From NCBI GenBank assembly GCA_029448655.1, contig JACCLO010000004.1, positions 2,294,001 through 2,358,000 of the forward strand: DNA of 64,000 bases, in the 5' to 3' direction. Below the pieces are notes generated by a model. That model saw only the letters and a program-made list of their open reading frames with translations. It was not told the origin of the DNA and made no database searches. This DNA comes from Wolfiporia cocos. Taxonomy: Eukaryota > Basidiomycota > Agaricomycetes > Polyporales > Phaeolaceae. A program made the position numbers and the translations under genes. Every line of letters begins with the position of its first letter. Position 1 is the first letter of the stretch. Below, one piece after another: positions 1 through 12,523 of the stretch.

Positions 1-2120
1 CGAAAGCCTCCGTGACGTCCTTATCGTCCCAGGCCTCGGCGTCCGACGGAGCGAGCAATGCAGGCGCGGACGACACGCCGCGCATCCCGCAGCGTGCGCC
101 GAAGCGGTCCCTGAACGACACGTTCTTCGGCCCGTCGGCGCTGCCCACGCCCCCGCCGAGCATCGCACGCCTGCCCGGCAGCTCGCGCGAGAGCTCGCTG
201 TCGCCGCCGCCGACCCTCCAGAACCTCCAGACCCTCCCGCTACTCCCGCTCTCGCGCCTCTTCCCCTCCCGCAGACGATACGGCACCGAGGGCGAGGCGC
301 CCACGTCGCCCACCCAGGAGTCATCGTCGGCACAAAGGCGCATGTTCCTGCAGCTGGACACCGGGGCGGTGCCACACGGCTATCCTGGCGTCCCAGCATT
401 CACCGAGGCGTACACCGCCTCGCCCGCCATGGAAACCGGGTCGCTCGCGCCGGCGCCGCCAGACTCGTCGGACATGCCCACGCCGCAGCCCGGCGCCAGC
501 GACAGCGCGCAGACGGCGCACCCCCTGCCGGCTGCGGCGCCCGCCAAGATCCCGTTCCCGACGGCACGCCCGGAGTCCGCGCCCGCGGCGCCGCCGGCGC
601 TCGCGGCGGGCGTGGTGCTGAGCAGCGCGTCGCTCTCCGTGCGCCTCGAGCGTGTCCTGGGGCACGGCGCGTTCAGCAGCGTGTGGCTCGCGCGGGACGT
701 GCAGGGCCAGCTCGGCGCGCTCGAGCTCTCGCGCAAGACGAGCCTGCTGCGGAGCCGCAGCGAGAAGCGCGGGCGGACGCGCTGCGTGGAGGGCGCGCGC
801 CCGAAGGCGAAGGCGAAGCGCGGCGTGCTCGCGCGCGAGGAGGACGCGGCGGAGGTGCACCCGCGGGACGCGGGCGACGAGAGCGTGTACCTGAGCGAGA
901 CGGACGGGCGCGCGGTGCCGGCGCTGGACGGGCGCGAGGGCGCGGAGCGCGGCCGGCTCGTCGCGGTGAAGATGACGGAGCGCGCGCTGTGCGAGAAGAA
1001 CTCGCGCTCGCGCGTGAGCTTCGTGCGCGAGGTGGAGATCCTCCGGGTGCGTGCTCCCCTCTCTGCTGTCCGTGACCGTCGCCGATTGGACCCCGCAGCA
1101 CATCGCGCATTCGTCGATCGTGTCGTACGTGCACTCGTTCAGCACCCCGAGCCACCATTGCCTGGTGCTCGAGTACGTGGGCGGCGGCGAGCTGTTCGAC
1201 CTCATCGACAATGCGGAGAACCACGCTCGCCTCGACGAGCCGCTGCTGCGCCGCATGTTCGGCGAGCTGTGCAAGGCCGTGGGGTGGATGCACGGCGTCG
1301 GACTTGTCCACCGTGATATCAAGCTCGAGAGTAAGTTTCATCTCCCCCAATAGCTCATGCGCCGTTCATTCAGCGGCCCCTACCAGACATCCTCCTCACG
1401 ACGCCGCTCTTCACGTCCCCGCTCCCCGCGCCGCCCGACGCGCTGATCAAGCTGTCCGACTTTGGCCTCTCGCGCTTCATCGACCCCGCGCAGCCGCTGC
1501 TCACGACGCTGTGCGGCTCCGAGTCGTACGCCGCGCCCGAGCTCGTCACCGGGCGCCCGTACGACGGGCGCGAGACGGACGCGTGGGCGTGCGGCGTCGT
1601 CCTCTACGCGCTCGCGACGCGCCGCCTGCCGTTCGACAGGCCCCGCGCCCGCGCCGCGTCCCGCGAGCGCGAGGCCGCGCAACCCGCCCGCCCCGACGCG
1701 CGCACCCGCGACGCCGTCCGCGCGGAGCGCCGCGCGCTGCTCGTGCGCATCGCCAAGGGCGAGTACGCGTGGCCGGAGGACGCCGAGGCCGCGGGCGCCG
1801 GGCTTGCGCGGAGCGAGGGCGTGCGCCGCGTTGTGGAGCGCCTTCTGGTGCGCGACCCGCGGAAGCGCGCGAAGATCATCGACCTGTGGGAGGACGAGTG
1901 GATGCGCGGGGAGGGCGCGCCGCTCGCGCCTGCGACTGCCGTGGCGGAGAGCGCTGTCGCTGCTGACGAGGGTGCGCAGCCGGACGGAGCTGAGGTCGTT
2001 GAAGGCGGCGCTAATGGCGACACTGTTGAGCTTGACGCGGTGGAGGAAGACGATGATGACGGGCTCATTGTGGACGGGCAAGATATCGGCCCCGGCAGCG
2101 TCGCGCATCAAGAGCACTAA
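1..2120 (+). CDS. Serine/threonine protein kinase, CAMK/SNF1-like, 5' end cut by window edge
   Basis: Proposed exons 1-1046, 1099-1330 and 1387-2120 with introns of 52 and 56 nt; phases agree. The frame is open to the window edge and has no ATG at its start, so the N-terminus is missing. The first ~200 residues are Pro/Ser/Ala-rich and probably disordered. The kinase domain follows: glycine loop LGHGAFSSVW, ATP-binding lysine in LVAVKM, catalytic loop HRDIKLEN (split by intron 2), DFG in KLSDFGLS and an APE motif in SYAAPEL. About 90 basic and acidic residues sit between the glycine loop and the VAVK strand, which is unusual for this lobe. The acidic C-terminal tail ends at TAA. The HRDIKLEN loop and GGGELFDLI segment fit the CAMK/SNF1-like group, but I cannot assign an orthologue. 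Kinase identity is certain; substrate unknown. Confidence 0.9.
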
Positions 2121-3630
2121 CCTCTCCTCGACTCTCAAACCAATTTTTTCTTGATACCGCTCAACAGCCCGATGGCTTTACATGTGTATATTCGTGCAAT
2201 ACTCCCTTCTGTGAGCAGCATCGCTTAACCTATCCGTATCCCGCGTCCATGTTGTTGTTATACTAGTATACCAGCGGCTGGAATCGCACACAGCTACTCG
2301 TATCAGGTGCTTATACGCCCCGATTCCGCTCATTCGCGATTTTCTTCTTATTTCTTCCTCAACATCATCCTGCACCTCTCTGCCTGCGTCCTGTCATGTC
2401 TGTCCGGCTTAGATGATATCATATGCATGGCCCCCCTACAGTATAACATACGCGCCTACGTATTCGCGAGCACCATTGGATCGTTCCCGATCTTGTTCTG
2501 CGTCCGTTGACATATTTTTGGTGCTCCTTTGTGTGCACACGGTCCGCTCTAGCTAGCTAGATGATAGTATTAGAGTCCGCGAGGTTCGAGTGTGAAGATG
2601 TTAACTGCTGTTCACATATTGTCCTCGAAAGTAGCAAATAGATGGGCTCCTTTGCGCTCTGACTTGTTCGCCTTGAACATCGCTGCAATAGAGGTGGTAC
2701 GCTGACGAGAATTATGGCTCTGGAGCCGAATGTATGAACTCCCCATTAGAAGAGTCCGCGGAGCACAGCGTCGGCCTGACCGAGCTACAGAGGCGTATTC
2801 ATCTCGTTGGCCGTATGGGTATCATCAATGCCACATCCCACTGCGATCAGTGACGCGAGGTCGCAGGATGCGTGTGGCGGTACCTGTGCACTCCCCCGGT
2901 CCCAAGCTCCGCACCCAGCCCGAAATCTAGCGTCTAATCTCTGCGTGAAGACTACCGGACGGACCACTGCCATTCTGGCTATCGGTGCAACGCCCTCATC
3001 GCCAACGGAGAAAGCCTCAGCTAGCAGGGGATTGGTCCGGGACAGATAGAGGGGGCGCGCACCCTTACTAGAGCGGGACAAACATACGACCTCGGCGGAC
3101 TTTTCTGTTGGTCCTTGGGAGCATCACGCAGAAAGAGTACACCTCATTGCTATCAGATATGCATCTATGCCACGACTTTTGTAACCTGAGATCAAGGGCG
3201 ACTCGCAAACGATAATTATGATTCGGCTTTTTCCAGGGTGGGGCAACAATCATTGGAACGAGGTGCGGTGGAATATGGGCACCATGAGTGGGCTGCGTTC
3301 TGAACGATATCTTGGAGATTGATTCAAGAGATTGACCCTGTTATCCTGCTCAGAAATGCATTAGAATCGAGCATCGACAACTTCTGCGAAGCGACTGACC
3401 GTTGGGTGTTTGTGTCGTCGTCGTCGTGTGTGCATCGGGAGAAGTGGAATCCCCCTAGCGTTAGATCCGTCTCCCTGCACACTACGAGTCCAGCGCGGAG
3501 CTGGTGACGGACATTCAATCTACGTTAATCAGTAATGGGGTTGTGCGGGTTGCAAACGTGTCACAGACTTACATGGTGAGTAATGAACTGACGTATACTG
3601 AGGCGGTGTTTTCTTGAGTTACAATACGCA
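2121..3630. other. Intergenic stretch, no gene seen
   Basis: Only short open frames without family resemblance or a convincing exon-intron pattern. The first 150 bases are probably the 3' untranslated region of the kinase gene. Confidence 0.5.
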
Positions 3631-3639
3631 TGAAGTATA

Positions 3640-5386
3640 GGTTCACATACCATCGCTGCAAGGTATATCTGTCAGCATCCACAGCATGGAGCTTTCGCGG
3701 CTGGTACAACTATACTATGGGTGGCCATCTCCTTAGATAGCACAGTTACTAATGTCAGCATGTACACGCACCATAATTACATGAGCTGTCTGGATGAAAC
3801 TGTGTGTGATGGTGCATTAGCACTCAGCACAGGAAGATTGGCGCGAACGCACGCCGTGAATATGCCTCTCTGAACAGCGAAGCGTATCAACATTGACATA
3901 GTATTTCTTGTCCTGTAATCTTGTTGTCAATCTTCTGGATTGACGTATACGCACGACGTACTGACCGTTTTTGCATATCTCTTTGGTATCCGAGGATGTA
4001 ACATAGCGCCGCCGTGATCAAGACATCGGCGCCAACTGCAGCGATCCTTTGAAGCAACGTTGGGTCCTAGAAACTTCCGCATTAATGACCCAGTGCACTT
4101 AAGCGGCGATATTATAGCCTGTAGGTGATCCACTTGCAAATAAGCGAGGTACTGCAGTTGATATCTTGTGGGTTATGACTCTGGCGATGCAACGTGAGTG
4201 ACATATACCTCGGGGATTAGCGTCTTTGGGGCTCACAAGATATACGTCGTTCCTGTCCCAGATCATTGCCAAGATCCAAACAGTGTACGCCATCAACGTT
4301 AAATCACGGCTTGATGGTCAATTTGTTTGAGACGTACCAACACAACCAGCTGAAGGAGGCCTTATCAGTGATTCGTCAATCGGATAATAAAAGACGCTTA
4401 CCGAAGGCTGCTATAGTCAGGATAATCTGCAACACAGTTTGTAGTCAAGATTTCTAGAGAAAACTTGATACGGAAGATCTCTCATACCGCTGTGATACAT
4501 AATGGTTTCTGTAAGGGCTTTTGAGCCCACACTGGATTGATGTCAGTGAAGGCCCTTGAAACGAGAATTGGAAGTAAAAGGTTTGCATACAAGTCCAAGT
4601 GATCTTGATATAGTAGCTGGGGCCTCGTCTCAGTAGACGGTTATAGAAGACACAGATAAGGCTCACCACTGCACAACCATTGTGATGACCCCCTAATGAT
4701 TTGGGAGAATGAGTATTGCCTGGATGCTTGACACATTCAGTCTACGTACTTGGAGAAGATACTCGGTCTTCGAGAATCAGATTAAGCTCTCGCGCTGAGA
4801 CTTCAATTGCGGTTCGCTTACCGTGAAAGCCCTAAAATTGATTAGCATAGGAGTCGAGAACGATGACAATCACCTTGGTATGCTGTTGGTGTTCACGACG
4901 TTAGCGTGCCCTTGTACCAGCCAAGACATGAGGTACTGTGAGCGATTGTATGATGCGCGCGGAATGACAATCACAGCCTCAGTAGCTTTCTATTGTATAG
5001 TATCGGTGACAACGTTACCCCCATGTCGCATCCGAACTTGGCAGTGTCAAGCACCCTTAGATGGCTGAGTAGCGAGACATTGTCACAAGATGCTAACTTA
5101 CCAGAGAACAGCCACCTATTACAAAAGCCATAGTCAAGGTCGGTCGCACATCACGGTCTAGAGACCATACGCACTATGACTTTGAGGAAGACGCGATCCT
5201 GGGGATAGGCATAGTAGTAGTACAACGTCTGACAGAAGGAACAGCCATATAGTCTGGATGGGTCAACCATTGCGTGATCATTACTACCACCAGCTGCAAA
5301 CGTATGGTGGCTCACATGTATGAAAACAGTGCTCCTATCAGAACGCAGCCCATGGAGGCATTCAGATTAATGTCGGACCCTGACAT
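3640..5386 (-). pseudogene. DUF6534-type basidiomycete seven-transmembrane protein, probably degenerate
   Basis: No long open frame exists here, but a chain of small exons on the minus strand is recognisable. The ATG is at 5386. Exon 1 (5386-5316) encodes GCVLIGALFSYM. Exon 2 (5253-~5174) encodes YGCSFCQTLYYYYAYPQDR, the typical first-helix block of this family. The next pieces (from 5115 and ~5055) give VAVLW and VLDT. Further on are VSLICVFYNRLLRR (~4650), then VGADVLITAALCYIL (~4020), a strong family signature, and LIRFAVQRGIFTA (~3890). Family members are hydrophobic membrane proteins with seven helices and unknown function. The middle section cannot be joined without stops or non-consensus splice sites, so I call it a decaying gene; an intact gene with many tiny introns is the alternative. 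The 3' limit is uncertain. Confidence 0.55.
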
Positions 5387-5718
5387 GGTATTTGTCAGCG
5401 GGAATGAGGGCGGGGGACGGAGTCATCGTGTCCCGTCGCTTTGACTGCACTATATGCGCGTTCGACAATTGTAGTACGAGTGCTCGCCGATATAGGCCAG
5501 ACAGAGATGCGCGGGGCTTCCGGAGAAGGCGTCGGACCCGATCATCACTAGACCTCAGCGAGCGCTGTGCATCAGGTGACTACAGGCAACGACACCTAAC
5601 ATACGTATGACCGCTCACACCACCCTACTCCATTTTACGATACTCTTCACTTCCACCGTGGCTCTAGTTAGCTGCCGCACATGTACTTAGGATACTGACT
5701 GCGGGGTATAAATGGTTG

Positions 5719-5739
5719 TCTCTCTCTCTCTCTCTCTCT
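5719..5739. repeat. CT dinucleotide microsatellite
   Basis: Uninterrupted run of about ten TC/CT units ahead of the DUF6534-like gene remnant. Confidence 0.9.
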
Positions 5740-6834
5740 GTGCATCAGGTGACGCCACAGCGATGACTGTCCCAGTGTCGGGCAAGACTGCACATATATG
5801 CATGTAGAAGATATGTTCCAGACGGCTGTAGCACGTACAAGAAGACTTTGACTACGATGCTCTGTCTCGCTGTATGCGACTGATTTGAAGGTGTCAACAG
5901 TTCCAATAATAAACTCTCGAGCGCTTCTATTCAAATCAATGGTCGATCATCGGCGCCCATGTAAACCAATAAGAGGTGTATGGTGCCCAAAATGCAGTCT
6001 CGGGGATCATGATTATTTGTCATTAGGCGTGGCGCTGCGCAGCAAAAGCGATGTATGAGTCGACCGGCAGCATAATTTCCCTCTCGAGCTGAAAGCTGAC
6101 GCGCACGGAGGTTAATTCCGCGCTCTCGCTGACTTGACGCGCTCACATTCGTGATGCAGTGCACTCGCGCTGACTTGAATCTTGTTCCTCTGTCGTCGCT
6201 TAGTCAATGCGGCACGAAGTTGACATGAACGCGATATCAATCAAAAGCATCAGACATGGCACGACGTTGTGTGCAGATGTGCATGGCACGCAAATCCTCC
6301 CCGGATGTTTCATCGTTGAGATTGCTGACACGAAAGGACATCATGCAGTTGCGTACAGGACGTCGATTCAATGAGAGCTGAAGCGACTTTCCTAGGAACG
6401 AAGCCCTTGGCAAATATGCACAAATAACCTCTCAAGTATTATGATGGCTGTGGCAACATGATCTGTTCATCTTCGTGCTCCTGCTATCCATCCCAGAGGA
6501 ATGACTGGGGACACCTCGTACTTACCTTATTTTTCTCTAGCGTACGTTCATGCGGAGGCAATCAGCTGTACCATGACATATCTAGATCTTAGGTATTAGG
6601 ACCTGAAGGCCTGCGATCCGACGAGCAATTACCAAACACATCAGTCGTAGCTCTACCACCTCAATATAATTCTGCTTCTGTTTGCACATTGTGATGCGAT
6701 GCCGAGCTGGTAGCTAATCCATACGACCGCTCAGGTACTGCTGTTGTGTCTCACACTGGTGGTCTCGATTTAAATATCCGTCTGCGAAGCAGAACAGCCC
6801 CATATGTACTATCTTCAGCTAACATATCGCCTCT
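5740..6834. other. Intergenic stretch upstream of the lyase gene
   Basis: No coding pattern seen. The last 100 bases should hold the promoter of the lyase gene; an AT-rich stretch with TTTAAATA lies about 65 bases before its ATG and could be a TATA-like element. Confidence 0.4.
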
Positions 6835-8702
6835 ATGGATCTCTCAGGCTCTGTTCTTGTTCTGCTGCTAGCGAGCATGCGCTGTCTGGCCGTACCTCTT
6901 GACTCGGAAAGCTCGACTACAGTACAGGTCGTCTGGGTTACAGATGTAGTCTCACCATCTCCCTCCCAGGACCCTACCACCGCCACAGCATTGATCGACC
7001 CGTATGGTCTTGTAACGTCACTACTCTTCTTTCCAGGCTCTTCTCAGTCCTCAGTCTTGTCAACGCCCACTGTTACAGTTACCGAAACACAGACAGGCAC
7101 GATCACTGCGACCTTGACGGATCCTCCTTCAACTATCACTATCTCTGCTGCACCAGTAACCGTAACCGACTTTGTAACTATTTCTCCACAGCCTCCGCCG
7201 GCTGAGCCTCTAACAGCATGGAGAGCGCCTTCGACGATGACGGATCTTGCCGCTTTCAACATCACCAACTTTGCCTCTGGGCAGCAAAATCTGCATGTGT
7301 TCAATGGCATACCCATTGATATCAGCGCTGTAACCCTTTCGGTGATGTCTGATGTTGCGACAAACCAGTCAAATGCATCCATCCCTGTCGCCCCTCTCTG
7401 GGACAACTCGAGCGCAGTTATGCAGCTGTTTTATCCGGCGAACTCGATCAACCCTGCACAAGAGCCACAGGGAGGCGCGGACTTCTACGCGACGCCACTC
7501 GACCTCCACCATGCCCAAAATGTCTCACTTGAGTATAGCGTCTTCTTCCCGGTCGATTTCGACTGGGTGCAAGGCGGGAAGCTGCCTGGGATCTACGGCG
7601 GACACACTGGCTGCTCTGGTGGTGACGCTGCTAAGACGTGTTTCAGCACGCGTCTTATGTGGCGGAGTGGTGGTGCTGGTGAGCTTTACCTGGTAAGTGC
7701 TGGAGAGTCGTCGGTGATGCACGCTGTCTTTGTCTTAATCTCTCGTGATCATACAGTACGCCCCCAAAGACAAGCAGACACAGGCGCTCTGCTCGACCCC
7801 GCCCAAGTCAGTGTGCGATGCAGCGTACGGTCTGTCCGTCGGTCGCGGGTCGTTCAAGTTCACAGCAGGAGGCTGGACGCGCGTGCGTCAGACCGTTTCG
7901 CTCAACACACCTGGACAGCAGGACGGCGGCTTTGTCCTGGAGGTCGACGGCCAGCCGGTGATCAACCGCTCTGACGTTTATTACCGTGATGCTGTGGCAG
8001 CGCCTCAACCGTCCGGCTCTGGTGGCGACGACGGCGATTCAGATGGCTCCTCTGATGACGACTCAGGTGACGATGGCTCAGACGGGTCGTCTGGCTCAGA
8101 CGGGGAAGGCGGGGATGGCGACGATGATGATGGCGGACTCCTAGGAGGCCTCGGGAGTATCCTGGGCGGCAATGGTGGTCTTCTAGGCAACGCCTTCGTC
8201 AACCTCGCATATTGGCCTGAACGTGGTGTCTTGATGATGCGCGACGGCATAGTGAACTCAAGTCTAGCTCTTCTCCCATCGCCGACCGCCTTCGTCGAGG
8301 GACCGGTTACCGATGCGGCCGCTTCTGCCATTCTAGCTGGATTCATGTCAACTCTTGTCCCCAGCATGGTGCTTTCCCAAGGGGACGTTGCTATTACCAC
8401 CACGGTCGCAGTGCCAGCCTCTCCGGTGACTCAGACAGTGATATCTTACGTTACTAGCACGTCGACAGTGTATCCCACGGCGACACCAACCGACATTACC
8501 ATGTTAATAGAGGAAGCGGGGAATCCAGAGCCAGTCCCGTTCACAGGGCTGTTTTTTAGGTGTGTTCTCTGTTACTCCATGCGCAACTTGAGTAATGATA
8601 ATCCTTCTTAGCACTTTCTTCGGAGGGCACGAGCCGGAATATGCAACACCGAAGGATCAATATGCTTGGTTCCAGGATTTCTCCATGACCATCAATAGTT
8701 AA
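6835..8702 (+). CDS. Secreted polysaccharide lyase family 14-like protein
   Basis: Exons 6835-7692, 7757-8559 and 8612-8702 give 583 residues; both introns are GT-AG and phases fit. The N-terminus is a signal peptide (hydrophobic VLVLLLASMRCLA). A Thr/Ser/Val-rich linker follows to about residue 130. The catalytic-type region has LEYSVFFPVDFDWVQGGKLPG, GGHTGCSGG and CFSTRLMWRSGGAGELYL, blocks characteristic of fungal PL14-like lyases, then YAPKDKQ after intron 1. A Gly/Asp/Ser-rich low-complexity insert of about 70 residues interrupts the C-terminal half. The small last exon encodes the family ending STFFGG...TPKDQYAWFQDFS. PL14 members cleave uronic-acid polysaccharides such as glucuronan or alginate by beta-elimination. 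The true substrate is not deducible, and the long acidic insert is unusual. Confidence 0.85.
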
Positions 8703-8980
8703 TGTGTACAGTGTCGCGTTTGCTGCATCTATGTTTATTGCTTGTAATTATCATATTGTCCTGCTTGGTGTTTGCGCATTGTAATATCGAGTATGGATTC
8801 ATTGAGCCGACGAGCTGTCAAGTTGTGGGCGCTCCGGATTCGTGTTTCCGTTCGGCCTGTCGTGGCCTGTCGTGGCAGAGCGTGGCAGCCTGCAAGCAAA
8901 GTAGAGAACCGTTGTATTTCGTGCTCATATACCTCTGCGAAGTCCTATCTGTTATCTGCATCACTGCGTTCGAGGCTCAT

Positions 8981-10698
8981 ATGATGAGCGATTCGGCTAG
9001 GACGTCGAAGCTGCGCATCGCGTTCATTCACCCTGACCTCGGAATTGGTACGCCTGAGGAACATGGCAGGCGACGCGTTGACGATTTAACGGCGTATTTT
9101 AGGCGGTGCTGAACGTCTCGTGGTAGATGCGGCCCTCGGCCTGCAGAGACTCGGGCACGATGTAAACATATACACGTCGCACCATGACCCCAGCCATTGT
9201 TTCGATGAGACCCGCAATGGTGAGTCGCCCCAAATCACGACTTCTACATTCTCGTAAAACAATGTACAGGTACTCTCCGTGTGCACAACATCGTACCCCC
9301 GTTTCCCCGCTCGTTGAGGGGAAAGCTCCACATTCTGTTGTCCCATGCCCGCCAGCTTCATTTGACGTGCCATCTGCTGTCACCCCGGGCTCCTCCATAC
9401 GATGTGTACTTCGTGGATCAGCTATCGACGTGTATTCCATTCGTACGCGCGTTTGGGAGGACACGAGTCGTGTTCTACTGTCATTTTCCGGACAAGCTAC
9501 TGGCCGACGGAGCGTACGTGGAGGGAAGGACCCGGAGAAGCGGTAGCCTCCTGAAGAGAATATATCGTTTCCCCATGGACTGGCTTGAGGAGCTAACTAC
9601 TGGTACGTCTGCAAGTCCATAACCCCACGGGGATACTGTGTTTGACCGCTCCATCCACCAGGGCAGGCGGACATAATCCTGGCCAACTCCAAATTCACCG
9701 CGAGGGTCTTCAAGACCCATTTTGACTCCATCCCGGTTACGCCTAAGGTCGTGTACCCCGGAATAAACCTCTCAGCCTATGCACCGGGGAATTTTGATAG
9801 TGCAGATCCAGACATCCTGCAGATCCAATCGTACGCGTTGGCATTCCGTCCCGTTAGGTGCACCCTGACATGATCAAAAGCGCAGGGGCCAGCCCACCTT
9901 CTTGTCGCTGAATCGCTTCGAAAAGAAGAAGAATGCGGCCCTCGCCGTTGACGCCTTCGCTTTACTCCGCAAAAGGCTGACGGACAGTCCGTCCAAGCCC
10001 ATGCGGTTAGTAGTCGCAGGTGAGTTACCCCGCTAGGCAAGCGAACACACGGCTCATGCGCGCCAGGTGGGTACGACCCGCGGCTGGAGGACAACATGAT
10101 GACGCTCGTTGGACTCATCGACCGTGCCAAGGCGCACGGCCTCTCCTATAACATCATCAAGCCCTCCGCCTCAAGCGTGTCCATCCCACCGTTCAGCGTC
10201 ACGCCCGAGCGCCCCGATGTGCTCTTCCTCCTTAATTTCACGACCGCGCAGCGCGCCGCGCTCCTCTCCGCGCCGTCGACGCACGCGCTGCTTTACACGC
10301 CCGCGAACGAGCACTTCGGCATCGGCCCCGTCGAGGGCATGGTCTGCGGCCTGCCCGTGCTTGCATGCAATAGCGGCGGGCCGATCGAGAGCGTCGTGGA
10401 CAGCCCGCGGGAGGAGCGCACGGGCTGGCTGCGCACGCCGGAGCCGGAGGTCTGGGCGGAGGCATTGCACGAGATTGTCAACCTCACAAGCGAAGAGAGG
10501 GAAGCACTTGCAGAAAGGGCCCGCCAACGGGCCGTGAAGAACTTCGACATGGATGCTATGGCGAAGGGACTGGAAGAAGCCCTCAAAGAAGCCGCCGGGA
10601 TGGGACCTGTGTACATGACGACCGCGTTGTTGATATTCTGGGCACTCCTCGCTGTCGTCCTGGCATACATTGCCACTTTTATCCGATTCCCTGTATGA
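8981..10698 (+). CDS. ALG2: ALG2 alpha-1,3/1,6-mannosyltransferase
   Basis: Exons 8981-9047, 9103-9219, 9270-9602, 9662-9830, 9886-10019 and 10067-10698 sum to 483 residues. Two adjacent ATGs (8981, 8984) could start it. The sequence opens with [20 protein letters not shown], the conserved ALG2 N-terminus. It continues with [24 protein letters not shown] and the GT4-family donor-binding motif [19 protein letters not shown] near the C-terminal side. The last ~25 residues are a hydrophobic membrane anchor. ALG2 adds the second and third mannoses (alpha-1,3 and alpha-1,6) to the dolichol-linked oligosaccharide on the cytosolic ER face for N-glycosylation. It is usually a single-copy essential gene. 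Family identification is secure. Confidence 0.96.
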
Positions 10699-11084
10699 AG
10701 CAAGCAAAGAATACCCAGCCTTCACTTAATGGGCTATCTAATAAGCACTCCGTAGATAGTACGAGTAAAGACCCTCGGCGAGGTTATTATATTTGAACAT
10801 CGGAAAGATACAGGCGTGTAAGTAACAAACATCGTTGTACCGTATACTGTACATGAACAAGCTTGCTTGATATGCAATACAGCAACGTTCTACAGGGAAC
10901 ACACCAAGCTGACGCGCAGTAGAGCAACAGAAATAACCCCAATGACGATATGGGAGGATGGCACGCCAGACAGCAATATACAACATCACATGAGATTATA
11001 CAGACCTGAATTATGGCGGGCCAGTCGCCGCCGAGAATTAGGGGTCACTAAAATCAGCAAGGACCTTCGTGGTCACACAAGGAG
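10699..11084. other. Intergenic region between convergent genes
   Basis: Lies between the 3' ends of ALG2 and the DUF6699-like gene. AT-rich, presumably holding both 3' untranslated regions; no coding pattern seen. Confidence 0.5.
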
Positions 11085-12523
11085 TCATTCAGTAGGGTCG
11101 TTGTCTTCTGAGGGTGGAGTTGTTCGTCGTGAGGTAGCCCTGGACGTCGCCCTCGAGCGCCTGCCTCTCCTGGTGCGCGCCTCATTCGCCTCCTCCCTGC
11201 GGCGCTGATCCTCGATCTCTTGCTCAGTCATCGGATACCTATACATGCACCGCAGCTCAAACACACACGGCATCAACCCACCACATATTTCTTTTACAAA
11301 ATTGTCGTCCGCGACGATGCCCCCGAACATCGTGCTCTGACCGAGCCAATCAAAGCGGAGGAGCGTCTGCGGGAGGCGCCCGCCGGGCACGCCGTGTGCG
11401 GTCGAGCGATTGTGATAGAACGCCTCGCCGAGCGTGCGCTTCTGCTCGTCTGTCGCGAAGTCATACTGCCGCTGTGCAATGCGCCCGTTCATGTACATCG
11501 AAATCGCCTCCAGCACATCTCCACACGTCACGCCCGCGGCGCGGTCGGACGCGTCGACCTCAATCGGCCACGGAATCGACCGAGAGAACAGGCGGAGCGA
11601 GGTGACGCGCGGCCACGTCGCGGGAGCGTGCCGTCCTGCGGACCACGAGCGGTTCGGCGGGTCCGACATGCGCTGGCACTGTGCGGTCGAGAAGAGCATG
11701 TTCCACTTGAGGTAGTCGCGCTCGTTCCCGTCGGGAGGCGGCGCCAGCAGCGGGTTGATCTCAACCTTCGCGCCGACTTTCTTGATCAGCATGGGCTCGA
11801 GCACGGGGCCATCTGAGATTCGTCAGTCGTTAGATGAGAGAGATGCAGCACGATCGGCGCAGAGCACGTACAGTGCAGGCCCTCGGCGAACTTATCTACT
11901 TGGCTGAACTCACTCGCGTCTGGACGGTACCTAGGCAGCGGAGGCGGGGCGGGTGCTGGTGTAGGAGCTGCTGCGGAGGGCGGAGCAGCATGCGGCGGAA
12001 GGCCACCCGCGCCGGGTCCGGCGAACGGTGTCTGCCACGCGCCCATCATGCCGGGGAACATGCCAGGCATGCCATACGGTGTAGCCATAGGCATACCGCC
12101 CATCGCACCCATCATGTTCCACATTCCAGGATATGCGGCGAATGGAGCGAACGCCGCGCCGGGGGGCGCATACGGCGTCTGCGGCGGCGCGCCAGAGGGC
12201 GCGTACGGTGTCTGAGGGGCCGCGTACGGCGAGCCCGCGAGGGAGCCCTGGCTCGGAAAGCCCGTCCAGTCGGGAGAAAAGCCGCTACTCCCCACAGGAG
12301 CGATGGGCGGGCTTGCGGACGCCTGTCCCGGGAGCGCCACGGGCGGTATGAAGTAAGAGCCGGGTGCCATTGGGTGCGCGCCGACGAAGGGGGAGACGGC
12401 AGGAAACTGCTGCGGCTGGGCCCAGGCAGGGGGTGGAGGGTTGGGCGAGGAAGGGATTACTGGTGGTCGAGTGCTGTTACCGTTGGTCCCGGGCGCGGGG
12501 GGAATGACGGGGGTATATTGCAT
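11085..12523 (-). CDS. DUF6699-like protein with Pro/Gly/Met-rich N-terminus
   Basis: Exons 12523-11872 and 11812-11085 with one 59-nt intron give 459 residues. The first ~200 residues are very rich in proline, glycine, alanine and methionine, with repeats of the type TPYAPPGA and a Met/Gly block (GMWNMMGAMGG). The second half is globular: KVGAKVEINPLL, LKWNMLFST, then WPIEVDASDRAAGVTCGDVLEAI, the pattern of the basidiomycete DUF6699 domain. It ends in an Arg/Ser/Thr-rich tail. The domain has no known function. The N-terminal composition suggests a disordered scaffold or RNA/protein-binding region (inference). A second protein with the same core lies about 7 kb away, also on the minus strand. 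Confidence 0.8.

Noticed and set aside
321..1322. 333-codon minus-strand frame opposite the kinase
   Set aside because: Arg/Ala-rich antisense shadow of a GC-rich coding exon; the plus strand has full kinase motifs.
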